Source: G020348385 sp964410125
GTDB lineage: Bacteria; Acidobacteriota; Aminicenantia; Aminicenantales; Aminicenantaceae
NCBI GenBank assembly: GCA_964410125.1
Contig: CAYPGQ010000002.1
Location: 55,846 to 119,845 of the forward strand
Direction of reading: 5' to 3'
Length of the DNA: 64,000 bases
Of this stretch, positions 8,114 through 16,967 are shown piece after piece. The translations under genes were made by a program, and so were the position numbers. Under the pieces are notes generated by a model. The model saw nothing but the letters and a program-made list of their open reading frames with translations, was not told where the DNA came from and did not search any database. Position 1 is the stretch's first letter; each line of letters begins with the position of its first letter.

Positions 8114-9148
8114 TCAAAGGATGAGCATGCAGTCGCCGTAACTGTAAAACCGATATTTCTGCTGCACTGCTTCCCAGTATGCTTTCAGGATAAAATCCTT
8201 GCCTGCGAAGGCAGAGACCAGCATCAACAACGTCGACTTGGGCAGATGAAAATTGGTCAAAAGCCTGTCGACGACCTTGAACGGATAACCGGGGAAAATA
8301 AAAAGGTCTGTTGTATGTTGTCCTGCTTTTACCCGGCCCTGTTCATGGACACTTTCCAAAGCCCTGACCGATGTGGTCCCCACAGCGGTGACCGGACGGT
8401 TAGCTTTGATTGCGTTGTTGATGTCTCTAGCAGTCTCCTTGGAAATGACAAATTTCTCTGTTAACATGCGATGGTCCTCCACATTATGAACCCGGACTGG
8501 CTGGAAGGTGGCCAGCCCCACATCCAGTGATAAATCACAAATCAATACACCCTTATCCTTTAATTTATCGAGGAGCTCCTCGGTAAAGTGGAGACCGGCC
8601 GTTGGAGCGGCGATCGAGCCCTCTTTTCGGGCAAAAACGGTCTGGTATCTATCCAGATCCCCCACCCTGAATTTGAGGTCGCCTTTTTTGCGTCTGATAT
8701 AATGGGGGAGGGGAGCGAGTCCTTCCTTTTTTAAAAGAGAAATAACTTCCCCTTGTTGAAATCGTATCAGCCGTTTTCCTTCTGGTTCGATTCCAACAAC
8801 GTGTCCGATTGAGTCTTTGGCGAATAATATTTCATCTCCCAGTTTTACTCGTTTGGCAGGGCGACATAACACTTCCCAAATATTTTTGCCTGTTTCTTTA
8901 AGGAAAAGAAACTCGATGGATTTGCCATCCTCCTTTTTGCCCCAGATTTTGGCCGGGATGACTTTGGACGAGTTCAAAACCAGCATATCTTCCTTTTTGA
9001 AATATTTGGGGATGTCAAAAAAATGGGAATGGCAAATCTCCCTGGATTTTCGGTCGCAGATCATCATCCGAGAATGATCTCTTTTGTGCAGAGGGGTCTG
9101 TGCGATAAGTTCTTGAGGAAGATCGTAATCGAATTCGGAAATCAGCAT
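8114..9148 (-). CDS. queA: S-adenosylmethionine:tRNA ribosyltransferase-isomerase
   Basis: QueA transfers the ribose of SAM to 7-aminomethyl-7-deazaguanine in tRNA to give epoxyqueuosine. The 344-residue length is normal. Diagnostic segments are present: FDYDLPQELIAQTP near the start, VLNSSKVIPAKIWG, AAPTAGLHFTEELL, VDVGLATFQPVR-like text (here LDVGLATFQPVR), AVGTTSVRALE and LLTNFHLPKSTLLMLVSAFAG. It is the last gene of the yebC-ruvCAB-queA run, 31 bases after ruvB. A QueA-RuvB linkage is common in bacteria. Other queuosine genes are not in the window. Confidence 0.96.
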   Translation of the reverse strand: MLISEFDYDLPQELIAQTPLHKRDHSRMMICDRKSREICHSHFFDIPKYFKKEDMLVLNSSKVIPAKIWGKKEDGKSIEFLFLKETGKNIWEVLCRPAKRVKLGDEILFAKDSIGHVVGIEPEGKRLIRFQQGEVISLLKKEGLAPLPHYIRRKKGDLKFRVGDLDRYQTVFARKEGSIAAPTAGLHFTEELLDKLKDKGVLICDLSLDVGLATFQPVRVHNVEDHRMLTEKFVISKETARDINNAIKANRPVTAVGTTSVRALESVHEQGRVKAGQHTTDLFIFPGYPFKVVDRLLTNFHLPKSTLLMLVSAFAGKDFILKAYWEAVQQKYRFYSYGDCMLIL

Positions 9149-9179
9149 CTTTTAACTATGGGTAAATAAAGCGCTCTCT

Positions 9180-10202
9180 TTATTTTTTGAAAAGTTTTCC
9201 TTGGTTAGGAGAATGCGGAGTGAGTCCGAGATGTTTGTAGGCTCTGTCCGTCACGCGACGACCACGAATCGTTCTTTCTAAAAAACCTATCCTCATAAGA
9301 AAAGGTTCGTAGATGGATTCGATCGTTTCCTTTTCTTCATCGATGGCGGCAGCGATGGTACTGATCCCGACCGGTCCACCCCTGAAGTTTTCGATAATCG
9401 TCAAAAGCATCTTACGGTCCACATCATCTAGACCGAGGGAATCGACCTCCATCATATCCAGAGCTTTGGAGGCTTCCTTTGTGGTGATTTGTCCGTCTGC
9501 AATGACATCGGCATAGTCTCTTGTCCGTCTGAGCAGACGATTCGCCACACGCGGAGTGCCTCTTGCTCGGCTTGCGATATGTTGGGCTCCCGGATCATCT
9601 ATCGTTACCTTAAGGATGGAGGCGGATCGTTTGATGATCTGCTTTAAATCTTTCGGATCATAATAATCCAATCGGTGGATGATCCCGAATCGTCCCCTCA
9701 AAGGAGCTGTGATGCGGCCTGCACGGGTTGTGGCCCCGATCAGCGTGAATTTTTTGAGCTGTAATTTGTGGCTTCTTGCACTTGGTCCCTGTCCTATGAG
9801 GATATCCAGACGGAAATCTTCCATAGCTGAGTATAAGATTTCCTCCACCGCCGGGTGAAGTCGATGAATTTCGTCGAGAAAAAGAATTTCTTTGTGCTGC
9901 ATGTTGGAAAGGATGGCAGAGAGATCCCCGATCCTTTCGATCACGGGCCCGGATGTCGGTTTGATCCCCACGCCAAGCTCTTTGGCCATCAGGAATGCAA
10001 GGCTGGTTTTGCCCAAACCAGGAGGGCCATACAGGAGAACATGGTCGAGGTGTTCATCTCTTTTGCGTGCTGCTTTGATGAAAATTTTAAGGTTTGTTTT
10101 GATGGTTTCTTGACCGACAAACTCTGCGAAACTTCTGGGGCGGAGATTGTCCTCGAACTCGAGGTCTTCCTTAGTCCGGACCGGACTTAAAACATCTGTC
10201 AT
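9180..10202 (-). CDS. ruvB: Holliday junction branch-migration ATPase RuvB
   Basis: RuvB is the hexameric AAA+ motor that, with RuvA, drives branch migration of Holliday junctions. The 340 residues show Walker A GPPGLGKT (59-66), Walker B LFLDEIHRL (Asp109-Glu110), the sensor GATTRAG, an arginine-finger region GTPRVANRLLRR, and the C-terminal winged helix ending in VTDRAYKHLGL. It begins 15 bases after ruvA and is clearly in its operon. Confidence 0.97.
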   Translation of the reverse strand: MTDVLSPVRTKEDLEFEDNLRPRSFAEFVGQETIKTNLKIFIKAARKRDEHLDHVLLYGPPGLGKTSLAFLMAKELGVGIKPTSGPVIERIGDLSAILSNMQHKEILFLDEIHRLHPAVEEILYSAMEDFRLDILIGQGPSARSHKLQLKKFTLIGATTRAGRITAPLRGRFGIIHRLDYYDPKDLKQIIKRSASILKVTIDDPGAQHIASRARGTPRVANRLLRRTRDYADVIADGQITTKEASKALDMMEVDSLGLDDVDRKMLLTIIENFRGGPVGISTIAAAIDEEKETIESIYEPFLMRIGFLERTIRGRRVTDRAYKHLGLTPHSPNQGKLFKK

Positions 10203-10217
10203 TTTGGTGTCCTTGAT

Positions 10218-10805
10218 TTAAACCTTTGCCAATATTTTTAGGCTTTCTCGCAAAAGTTTATCAAAACCAGCGTCTAAGGAAAAGGTTTGGAGGCATTCAT
10301 CCACAATTTTTTCCACCTCTCTTCTCTTAAATCCGAGATTCATCAAAGCAGATATCAGCTCTTCTTTTTCCTTGATGCTCTGGGTTTCCAAAACCTTTTC
10401 TTTGAGATCCAGTTTTTCCTGGAGTTCCAATGCGATACGCATGGCTGTTTTTTTCCCTATTCCCGGGATCAAAGAAATACGTTCCACATCGCTATGCCTG
10501 ATGGCATCCTCGAGATCTGAAGTCTCTATTCCCGATAGGATATTCAGTGCGATCTTGGGGCCTATTCCTGAAATATTGATGAGTTTTAAAAAAAGGGTTC
10601 TTTCCTTTTCTGAGTAAAAACCAAATAGAGCGAAAGAGTTATCCGTCACGTGGGTATAGATGTGAAGTTCTGCCACATCGTTGATGTCTCCTAACTTCAA
10701 GTAGGTCGACAAGGGAATGGATGCACGATATCCCACACCTCCGATATTGAGGATAACTTGGGAAGTCGTTTTTTGGATCAAGTTTCCTTTTAAATAAGCG
10801 ATCAT
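10218..10805 (-). CDS. ruvA: Holliday junction DNA-binding protein RuvA
   Basis: RuvA binds four-way junctions and loads RuvB. The 195 residues contain the N-terminal OB-fold (MIAYLKGNLIQKT, GVGYRASIPLSTY), two helix-hairpin-helix motifs (ISGIGPKIALNILSG and IPGIGKKTAMRIALEL) and a short C-terminal domain III (ISALMNLGFKRREVEKIV). It overlaps the ruvC stop by 4 bases, which indicates translational coupling. Confidence 0.96.
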   Translation of the reverse strand: MIAYLKGNLIQKTTSQVILNIGGVGYRASIPLSTYLKLGDINDVAELHIYTHVTDNSFALFGFYSEKERTLFLKLINISGIGPKIALNILSGIETSDLEDAIRHSDVERISLIPGIGKKTAMRIALELQEKLDLKEKVLETQSIKEKEELISALMNLGFKRREVEKIVDECLQTFSLDAGFDKLLRESLKILAKV

Positions 10806-11317
10806 GTTTTAGACCTTTTTCCTTCAGTTGGATTGATTTGCATATGAAACATTCGGGTGTTGAGATGACAGAATGCTGTTGCCAGAGCATCGGCTGCATC
10901 CGTTCCCATATCTTTTTCCTGTAAGTTGAGAAGGATTTTTATCATGGTTTTGACCTGGGCCTTATCCGCACGTCCATAACCGGTGACAGCCTTTTTGATT
11001 TCCAGGGCTGAATATTCGTATAACGGACAATTTTGGGATGCCACCGCAACAAGGACGGCCCCTCTGACCTGACCCAATGTGATGGCGGTTTTGACATTTT
11101 GCGCGTAAAATGGATTTTCGATGGCCACTTCTTCCGGTTGGTGAGTGCGAATAATCTCTTCCAGACGATTTCTGATCATGTTGATTTTGTTGAGGAAAAG
11201 GAGTTGCCGGGAAGGCTTTATAGCCCCGAATTCCAGGACGGAATAGCTGTTGTTTGAAAATTCGATGATGCCAAATCCTGTGGATTGGACGCTGGGGTCG
11301 ATACCGAGAACCCTCAT
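10802..11317 (-). CDS. ruvC: Holliday junction resolvase RuvC
   Basis: RuvC nicks Holliday junctions symmetrically as a dimer. The 171 residues carry the four acidic catalytic positions of the RNase-H-like fold: Asp7 (LGIDPS), Glu67 (AIENPFYAQN), Asp140 and Asp143 (GTDAADALATAFCH). It begins 5 bases downstream of yebC and overlaps ruvA by 4 bases. Confidence 0.96.
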   Translation of the reverse strand: MRVLGIDPSVQSTGFGIIEFSNNSYSVLEFGAIKPSRQLLFLNKINMIRNRLEEIIRTHQPEEVAIENPFYAQNVKTAITLGQVRGAVLVAVASQNCPLYEYSALEIKKAVTGYGRADKAQVKTMIKILLNLQEKDMGTDAADALATAFCHLNTRMFHMQINPTEGKRSKT

Positions 11318-11322
11318 GTATT

Positions 11323-12072
11323 TCAGTTTGAATATTGGGCTATTTCCTCTTCATCAATGTCAAAATTGGCCCACACGTTCTGGACATCATCGTGGTCTTC
11401 CAATTCTTCCATCAGGTGGAGTAGCTGCTGGGCTTGCTTTCCTTCCAATTTGACATAATTCTGAGGAATTTGTCCTAAGTTTGAGGCTGCTATCTCGATT
11501 TTGTTGTTTTTTAAAGCCTCAACGACGTCTTCGTACTTATCGGGAGGAGTAAAGATTTCGTAATTGCTTCCATCCTCTCTCAGGTCTTCGGCACCTGCTT
11601 CCAAAATGATGTCGAGAAGGTCATCTTCTGAAGCCTTGGATTTTTCCACAACCAGATACCCTTTTCGGCTGAACATCCAGGCTACACATCCAGATTCCCC
11701 GATGTTCCCGCCGTTTTTGCTGAAAATATGGCGCAGTTCGGACACAGATCGGTTTCTATTATCGGTAAGGATTTCTAATAAAATGGCCACACCGCCCGGG
11801 CCATATCCCTCGTAAGAAATTTCATCGTATGTGGCTCCTTCTAATTCGCCGGTTCCCTTCATGATGGCCCGCTTGATGTTATCCGCTGGCATATTAACGC
11901 CTTTCGCGTCAGAAACGGCATTGCGCAACCTGGGATTGGCATCTGGGTCTCCCCCCCCCAAACGGGCCGCCGCCGAGAGTTCACGGATGACCTTGGTGAA
12001 GATCTTGCCCCTCTTGGCATCTTGAGCAGCTTTTTTGTGCTTTATAGAAGCCCATTTTGAATGCCCTGACAT
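11323..12072 (-). CDS. yebC: YebC/PmpR family protein
   Basis: 249 residues. I chose the ATG at 12072 because MSGHSKWASIKHKKAAQDAKRG is the conserved family start and GGAGATG lies just upstream. The in-frame extension to 12117 is not conserved. Other family marks are GGGDPDANPRLRNAV, MPADNIKRAI and YEGYGPGGVAIL. The family includes transcriptional regulators and, for some members, a role in translation of proline-rich stretches. A run of nine cytosines on the plus strand (11951-11959) falls in the Gly-Gly-Gly-Asp codons and is a place where sequencing slips could occur, but the frame is intact. Linkage to ruvC is the classic arrangement. Confidence 0.93.
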   Translation of the reverse strand: MSGHSKWASIKHKKAAQDAKRGKIFTKVIRELSAAARLGGGDPDANPRLRNAVSDAKGVNMPADNIKRAIMKGTGELEGATYDEISYEGYGPGGVAILLEILTDNRNRSVSELRHIFSKNGGNIGESGCVAWMFSRKGYLVVEKSKASEDDLLDIILEAGAEDLREDGSNYEIFTPPDKYEDVVEALKNNKIEIAASNLGQIPQNYVKLEGKQAQQLLHLMEELEDHDDVQNVWANFDIDEEEIAQYSN

Positions 12073-12175
12073 TTCATCTCCTTTTGATTTTTTCAATGAA
12101 ATTCTAGCACAAACCAAAAAGGATTAAAAGCACCGAGAGAGGAATCATCATCGGAATGGGGGCCTATGGGTAGGA

Positions 12176-12205
12176 TTGACATACCATAGGGGGGTATAGT
12201 ATAAT
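12176..12205 (+). promoter_or_regulatory. Promoter with embedded CsoR-type operator
   Basis: TTGACA (12176-12181), 18-base spacer, TATAAT (12200-12205): a consensus promoter. Inside the spacer and overlapping both edges is ATACCATAGGGGGGTAT (12181-12197), an inverted repeat (ATACC...GGTAT) with the G-tract typical of CsoR-family operators. Repressor binding here would block polymerase, so the downstream csoR-copA unit should be derepressed by copper. Confidence 0.75.
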
Positions 12206-12237
12206 AAAACTGAAAGTTATTTTGGAGAGAACTGATC

Positions 12238-12522
12238 ATGAACAAACAAACTACGACCCATTTCGAAGACATCGTGCGGTTAAAGAGGATCGAGGGACAG
12301 ATCCGGGGTGTCCAAAAGATGATCGAAGAAAAGAGGTATTGCATCGAGATTTTGACACAGCTTTCATCCGTTGTAGGGGCGATAAAGAGCGTCGAGGAAA
12401 ATATTCTGGAGAGACACCTTAAGGGTTGTGTGCAGCAGTCCCTCGATAAGGGTGGTAAACAGGACCGGGCGCTAAAGATCGACGAGATCGTGGGTGTGCT
12501 GAAAAAATTCCGGAAATATTGA
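12238..12522 (+). CDS. csoR: Copper-sensing repressor, CsoR/RcnR (DUF156) family
   Basis: This all-helical 94-residue repressor has the CsoR fold signature: RLKRIEGQIRGVQKMIEE followed by RYCIEILTQLSSV and ERHLKGCV. The metal ligands appear as Cys35, His60 and Cys64, the C-H-C set of Cu(I) sensors rather than the His-rich RcnR set or the two-Cys persulfide sensor CstR. It lies directly downstream of a promoter that contains a matching palindromic operator and upstream of copA, so autoregulation of a copper efflux unit is the natural reading. Confidence 0.88.
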   Translation: MNKQTTTHFEDIVRLKRIEGQIRGVQKMIEEKRYCIEILTQLSSVVGAIKSVEENILERHLKGCVQQSLDKGGKQDRALKIDEIVGVLKKFRKY

Positions 12523-12533
12523 GAGGAGAAACC

Positions 12534-12596
12534 ATGAATTATTATTTTAATCGACATATCAGAGAAAAACTCCGCCGAGTGGTCGAGAACCTGTAG
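12534..12596 (+). CDS. 20-residue ORF with a strong ribosome-binding site, possibly a gene remnant
   Basis: GAGGAGAAACC precedes an ATG opening a 20-codon frame that starts MNYYF and ends at TAG. The start resembles the beginning of DUF302 proteins, which are often found near CsoR genes, so this may be a truncated DUF302 gene. Equally it may be a leader peptide or a chance frame. Only the strong Shine-Dalgarno sequence and context support it. Confidence 0.3.
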   Translation: MNYYFNRHIREKLRRVVENL

Positions 12597-12624
12597 AGAT
12601 CAATTTTCACTAGGGAGAAATAAG

Positions 12625-15141
12625 ATGGTTAAAAAGGGCCCCTCCTCGATAAAAAAGAGCGCTGAAATGATTAAAGGGGATCAGGAAATAAAGAAAAAAA
12701 CGAAAACGGAGAGGATCGATCTTCCGATTGTCGGGATGAGTTGTGCCGGTTGTGCCGCCACGGTCCAGAAGAATCTTGCGGATCTTAAAGGCGTGGACAG
12801 CGCCAATGTGAATTTTGCCACTACTCAGGCCACCGTTCTGTTCCAACCGCAACTGGTCGATCCCGCAGACCTGATTTCACGGGTCAGGAAAAGCGGGTAC
12901 GACGTTGGGACGGCCTCTGTGGAGATCCCGATTCAGGGTATGCATTGTGCCTCCTGCGTCCAGGCCATCGAAAAAGCTCTTCTCCAAGAGAAAGGAATCA
13001 CAAAAGCTTCCGTGAATCTTGCAAGCGAAAAAGCGAAGATCGATTATATCCCTTCTCTGATCAGCCTTCCCGAAATAAAAAAAGTTATCGAGCAGACTGG
13101 ATACAAGGTCTTAAAGCTTCCAGAAGAAGGGGAATTGGAAGACCTCGAGTCCAAAATCCGGGAAAAGGAGTACAGGAAACTCAGAACAAAATTTTTTGTC
13201 GGGACAATTCTCGGCCTTATTATATTCTTCGGCAGCATGCCGCATTGGTTTCCCTGGATCCCGTCGTTTCTGAATAATTTTTTTGTGCTCTGGATTTTGG
13301 CCACACCAGTCCAGTTTTGGATTGGCAGGCAATTCTACAGAGGGGCCTGGAGTGCTTTCAGGCACAGAAATGCGGATATGAATACCCTAATTGCCGTGGG
13401 TACGTCAGCGGCATACCTGTACAGTGTCGCCGCCACTGTTTTTCCCTCCTTTTTCGAGTCCGGAGGGATCAATCCCGATGTGTATTTCGATACCTCGGCC
13501 ATGATCATCGTGCTGATATTATTCGGGAGGCTTCTCGAAGCCCGAGCCAAAGGCCACACTTCGGATGCCATCAAAAAATTGATCGGCCTCCAGCCCAAAA
13601 CAGCAAGGGTTAAAAGAGGAAAACAGGATAAGGACATTGCTATCGAGGATGTCGTTGTTGGAGATGAGATCTTGGTTCGTCCCGGTGAAAAAATCCCTGT
13701 GGACGGGATCATTCTGGGAGGAAAATCTACAGTCGACGAATCGATGATCACCGGAGAAAGCATGCCTGTGAATAAGGAAGCTGGGGATGAAGTGATCGGG
13801 GCTTCGCTCAACAAAACAGGAAGTTTCTGGTTCCAGGCCTCACGTGTGGGGAAGGACACGGCTCTGGCTCGGATCATCAAACTTGTCCGGGATGCCCAGG
13901 GTTCCAAAGCTCCGATCCAGCGGTTGGCGGATGTGATCGCCAGCTATTTTGTGCCTGTCGTGATTTCCATTGCCATTGCGACCTTTGTGATCTGGTTCAA
14001 CTTCGGTCCCACGCCTGCATTGACCTTTTCCCTGTTGAATTTTGTGGCCGTGATGATCGTGGCCTGTCCGTGCGCCTTGGGTTTGGCGACCCCGACAGCC
14101 GTGATGGTAGGGACAGGAAAAGGGGCGGAAAACGGTATCCTGATAAAGGGCGGGGAAAGTCTGGAGACGGCTCATAAGATTGACACGATTGTGTTTGATA
14201 AGACCGGGACTCTGACCAAAGGAGAACCGGAAGTGACCGATCTGTTGGCTGGGAGCGCTTTTTCAGAGGAAAAGATCTTGCAGGTCACAGCAAGCATCGA
14301 GAAAATGTCCGAGCATCCTTTGGGAGAGGCCATTGCGAAAAAAGCGGAAGAACGGAAAATCACCTTGCTGGAGCCGGATGATTTTCATGTGATCCAAGGC
14401 CGCGGGATCGAATCGAAGATCGACGGCAAAAACGTTCTCATCGGAAGCGAAAACCTGATGGAAGAGAAAAATGTCGACGTACACGATTTTAAAGCCATGG
14501 CCGCAGATTTTTCAAAAGAGGGAAAGACACCCGTTTATGTGGCCTTGCAGGGGAAAGCGGCCGGATTGGTGGCTGTTGCGGACACCCTTAAAGATGATGC
14601 AATCAGGGCTTTGGAAAAACTGAAAGCTGAAGGCATAGATGTGATCATGCTCACCGGCGACAACCGGCGCACAGCTCAAGCCATCGCCAAAAAGGCAGGG
14701 ATCGCCTCTGTCATTCCCGAAGTGCTTCCCGCAGATAAAGTGAAACATATACACCGGCTCCAATCCAAAGGGAAAAAAGTCGCCATGGTGGGGGATGGGA
14801 TCAACGATGCACCGGCCCTTGCCCAGGCCGATGTGGGGATCGCCATAGGTTCAGGCACGGATGTGGCCATGGAGGCCGCCGATATTACGTTGATCAGAGA
14901 TGAACTTACCGGTGTCGTCAAGGCGATTGCTCTCAGCCAACAAACCATCAAGGTTATCAAACAGAACTTGTTCTGGGCCTTTTTCTACAATACCCTCGGA
15001 ATCCCGATTGCTGCCGGAATCCTGTATCCCTTCTTTGGGATACTGCTCAGTCCCATCATTGCCTCGGCTGCCATGGCCTCGAGCTCGGTATCGGTTGTTT
15101 CCAACTCTCTCAGACTCCGAAGGAGAAAGCTGAATGTGTAG
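12625..15141 (+). CDS. copA: Copper-exporting P1B-type ATPase
   Basis: CopA pumps Cu(I) out of the cytoplasm. The 838 residues include a basic N-terminal leader of about 30 residues, two heavy-metal-associated domains with CxxC pairs (Cys40/Cys43 in GMSCAGC; Cys108/Cys111 in GMHCASC), eight predicted membrane helices, the actuator TGES motif, the CPC metal site in VACPCALGLATP (about residue 480), the phosphorylated Asp525 in DKTGT, the SEHPLGEAI motif and the MVGDGINDAPALA hinge. The CPC plus C-terminal MASSSVSVVSNSLRL places it in the Cu(I) subgroup. It follows csoR under the operator-controlled promoter. Confidence 0.95.
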   Translation: MVKKGPSSIKKSAEMIKGDQEIKKKTKTERIDLPIVGMSCAGCAATVQKNLADLKGVDSANVNFATTQATVLFQPQLVDPADLISRVRKSGYDVGTASVEIPIQGMHCASCVQAIEKALLQEKGITKASVNLASEKAKIDYIPSLISLPEIKKVIEQTGYKVLKLPEEGELEDLESKIREKEYRKLRTKFFVGTILGLIIFFGSMPHWFPWIPSFLNNFFVLWILATPVQFWIGRQFYRGAWSAFRHRNADMNTLIAVGTSAAYLYSVAATVFPSFFESGGINPDVYFDTSAMIIVLILFGRLLEARAKGHTSDAIKKLIGLQPKTARVKRGKQDKDIAIEDVVVGDEILVRPGEKIPVDGIILGGKSTVDESMITGESMPVNKEAGDEVIGASLNKTGSFWFQASRVGKDTALARIIKLVRDAQGSKAPIQRLADVIASYFVPVVISIAIATFVIWFNFGPTPALTFSLLNFVAVMIVACPCALGLATPTAVMVGTGKGAENGILIKGGESLETAHKIDTIVFDKTGTLTKGEPEVTDLLAGSAFSEEKILQVTASIEKMSEHPLGEAIAKKAEERKITLLEPDDFHVIQGRGIESKIDGKNVLIGSENLMEEKNVDVHDFKAMAADFSKEGKTPVYVALQGKAAGLVAVADTLKDDAIRALEKLKAEGIDVIMLTGDNRRTAQAIAKKAGIASVIPEVLPADKVKHIHRLQSKGKKVAMVGDGINDAPALAQADVGIAIGSGTDVAMEAADITLIRDELTGVVKAIALSQQTIKVIKQNLFWAFFYNTLGIPIAAGILYPFFGILLSPIIASAAMASSSVSVVSNSLRLRRRKLNV

Positions 15142-15153
15142 AGGAGGTGTTTG

Positions 15154-15273
15154 ATGTCAATCAAATTGCTAGTGACTGTGTTGGGAATCGGACTTATCGT
15201 TTGGGTGAACTGGTTTTTTCTTTTTTCTGAAAAAAAGAGTTCCGAGAAAAAAATAAGAAGATCGGGTGGCTGA
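15154..15273 (+). pseudogene. 39-residue membrane peptide, likely the truncated N-terminus of a copper-locus cupredoxin gene
   Basis: GAGGAGGTG at 15141-15149 leads into an ATG at 15154 and a frame of 39 codons: one hydrophobic helix (LLVTVLGIGLIVWVNWFFLF) and a Lys/Ser-rich tail before TGA. The position right after copA and the GLIVWVNWFF pattern resemble the membrane anchor of single-pass cupredoxin-domain proteins that often sit beside copA. The copper-binding domain is absent and the following sequence is unrelated, so I read it as a truncation. A genuine small membrane protein is the alternative. Confidence 0.4.
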
Positions 15274-15418
15274 CATTTTTTTTGCTATATAAATTGATGA
15301 AATCGATATATAATGTATGAAATAAAAGCGATGTTGTGCAGGAATCATGAAACAGACAAATAAACATTGGTGGAGGATTCGTACAAAAATCTGACAAATG
15401 AGACCCTTTCACAGATAA

Positions 15419-15805
15419 GTGCTTTGTTTTTTGAGATGGCAACAGCACGAGAACAGATGGAGCTGTTTGAAATTTCACGATCTCTCCGCTGCTCTCATCA
15501 TGATCTTTTCCCTTCCCTTCGCCTTTATCGGAGGGATATGGCTTCAATATTTTCTCGGGTTCAACTTCAGCACGGCTGTTTGGGTGGGATATATCGCCCT
15601 TTTTGGCGTGGCCGTCGAGGCTGGGATCGTCATGACAACGGCCACGACGATCCTGGCACTCATTCCTATCTTGTTGAGCACGGGTGCTGGTTCCGAGATC
15701 ATGAAACCTATCGCAGCGCCGACAGTAGGCGGCATGGTCACCGCCACTCTTTTAAATCTTATCATCGTGCCGGTTGTTTATGCGTGGATAACGAGGAAAG
15801 GCTAA
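15419..15805 (+). pseudogene. Remnant of a CusA-type heavy-metal RND efflux pump (C-terminal part)
   Basis: From about 15500 the frame encodes recognisable CusA/CzcA transmembrane sequence: IFSLPFAFIGGIWLQYFLGF, TAVWVGYIALFGVAVEAG and TVGGMVTATLLNLIIVPVVY. A full pump is about 1,040 residues, so over 900 N-terminal residues are gone. There is also an internal in-frame loss: GIVM runs directly into TTATTILALIP, skipping the roughly 40-residue LIYL...RPKIM segment that lies between them in intact proteins. The first 25 or so codons are unrelated to the family. No CusB or CusC is present. Confidence 0.75.
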
Positions 15806-15816
15806 TTTTTTTCTTT

Positions 15817-15845
15817 TTGACTGTTCACATTTCGTGTGCTATAAA
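15817..15845 (+). promoter_or_regulatory. Predicted promoter for carAB
   Basis: TTGACT (15817-15822), a 17-base spacer and TATAAA (15840-15845) stand 57 bases upstream of the carA ATG. No attenuator or obvious operator is seen in the short leader. Confidence 0.6.
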
Positions 15846-15902
15846 AAGTTGAAAAATTGAGAACACTTTTGACTGCGCATTTATTCCCGGATACGTCTTA
15901 AT

Positions 15903-16967
15903 ATGAAAGAGGCTTCTCTTGTACTGGAAGATGGCACTAAATACTGTGGCATTTCCTTTGGAACGGAAGAGTCCATTTCGGGGGAGGTTGTTTTCAACAC
16001 CGGGATGGTCGGCTATTATGAGTCTTTGACCGATCCCAGCTACAAAGGACAGATCCTCGTTCTCACATATCCTCTTATCGGGAATTATGGAGTACCGGGA
16101 GAGGACGAAGAATTCCACCTATCCAAAAATTTCGAATCGGGCCAAATTCACGCTTCGGCCCTCATCGTCTCCGATTATTCCTATTCGCATAACCACTGGA
16201 ATGCCGCCCACAGTCTTTCCCACTGGCTCAAACAGCAAAAGATACCCGCGCTCCATCGCATCGATACCCGCTCCGTGACCAAAAGGTTGAGAGAAAATGG
16301 CACGATGTTGGGAAAGATTGTATTCGATGAAGATATCGAATTTTACGATCCCAACAGAGAGAACCTGATAAAAAAAGTAACAGTCAAAGAACCTGTGGTC
16401 TATAATGAAAAAGGAAAATGGAAGATCGTTGTAATCGACTGCGGAGTCAAGTACAACATCATCCGATCGCTCATAAACAGAGATTGTTGTGTGCTCCGTG
16501 TTCCATGCCATTACGATTTTACGGGACAGGATTTCGATGGAGTTGTGGTTTCCAACGGACCGGGCGACCCAAAAATGTGCCAGGACACCATTGCTCTCAT
16601 CCGGAAATGTTTTGAAATGGCCACTCCCACTTTTGGGATATGTCTCGGAAACCAGTTGATGGCCCTTGCCGCAGGGGCCGACACGTATAAACTTAAGTAC
16701 GGCCACCGGAGCCAGAACCAACCCTGTTTGCAAGAGGGGACAAAGCGCTGCTATATCACTTCGCAGAATCATGGGTATGCAGTCGAGACTGCATCCTTAC
16801 CTAAGGACTGGGAACCTTGGTTTACAAACGTCAACGACAATACCAACGAAGGGATCAGGCATAAGCGCCTCCCGTTTATGTCCGTCCAGTTCCACCCCGA
16901 ACACTGCCCGGGGCCTGTGGACACGGCGTTTCTTTTTGACGAATTTCTGGAGTTTGTCCGCCAATGA
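15903..16967 (+). CDS. carA: Carbamoyl-phosphate synthase small subunit
   Basis: CarA is the glutamine amidotransferase that hands ammonia to CarB for carbamoyl phosphate, used in pyrimidine and arginine synthesis. The 354 residues show the N-terminal CPSase small-chain domain (LEDGTKYCGISFG, GEVVFNTGMVGY, TDPSYKGQIL) and the class I GATase domain with the nucleophile Cys247 in FGICLGNQ and the His/Glu pair in SVQFHPEHCPGP. It overlaps carB by 4 bases. Confidence 0.96.
   Translation: MKEASLVLEDGTKYCGISFGTEESISGEVVFNTGMVGYYESLTDPSYKGQILVLTYPLIGNYGVPGEDEEFHLSKNFESGQIHASALIVSDYSYSHNHWNAAHSLSHWLKQQKIPALHRIDTRSVTKRLRENGTMLGKIVFDEDIEFYDPNRENLIKKVTVKEPVVYNEKGKWKIVVIDCGVKYNIIRSLINRDCCVLRVPCHYDFTGQDFDGVVVSNGPGDPKMCQDTIALIRKCFEMATPTFGICLGNQLMALAAGADTYKLKYGHRSQNQPCLQEGTKRCYITSQNHGYAVETASLPKDWEPWFTNVNDNTNEGIRHKRLPFMSVQFHPEHCPGPVDTAFLFDEFLEFVRQ

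Noticed and set aside
12093..12557. 154-codon minus-strand frame across the csoR region
   Set aside because: It runs antisense through csoR and its promoter and is Ser/Ile-rich without a recognisable fold.
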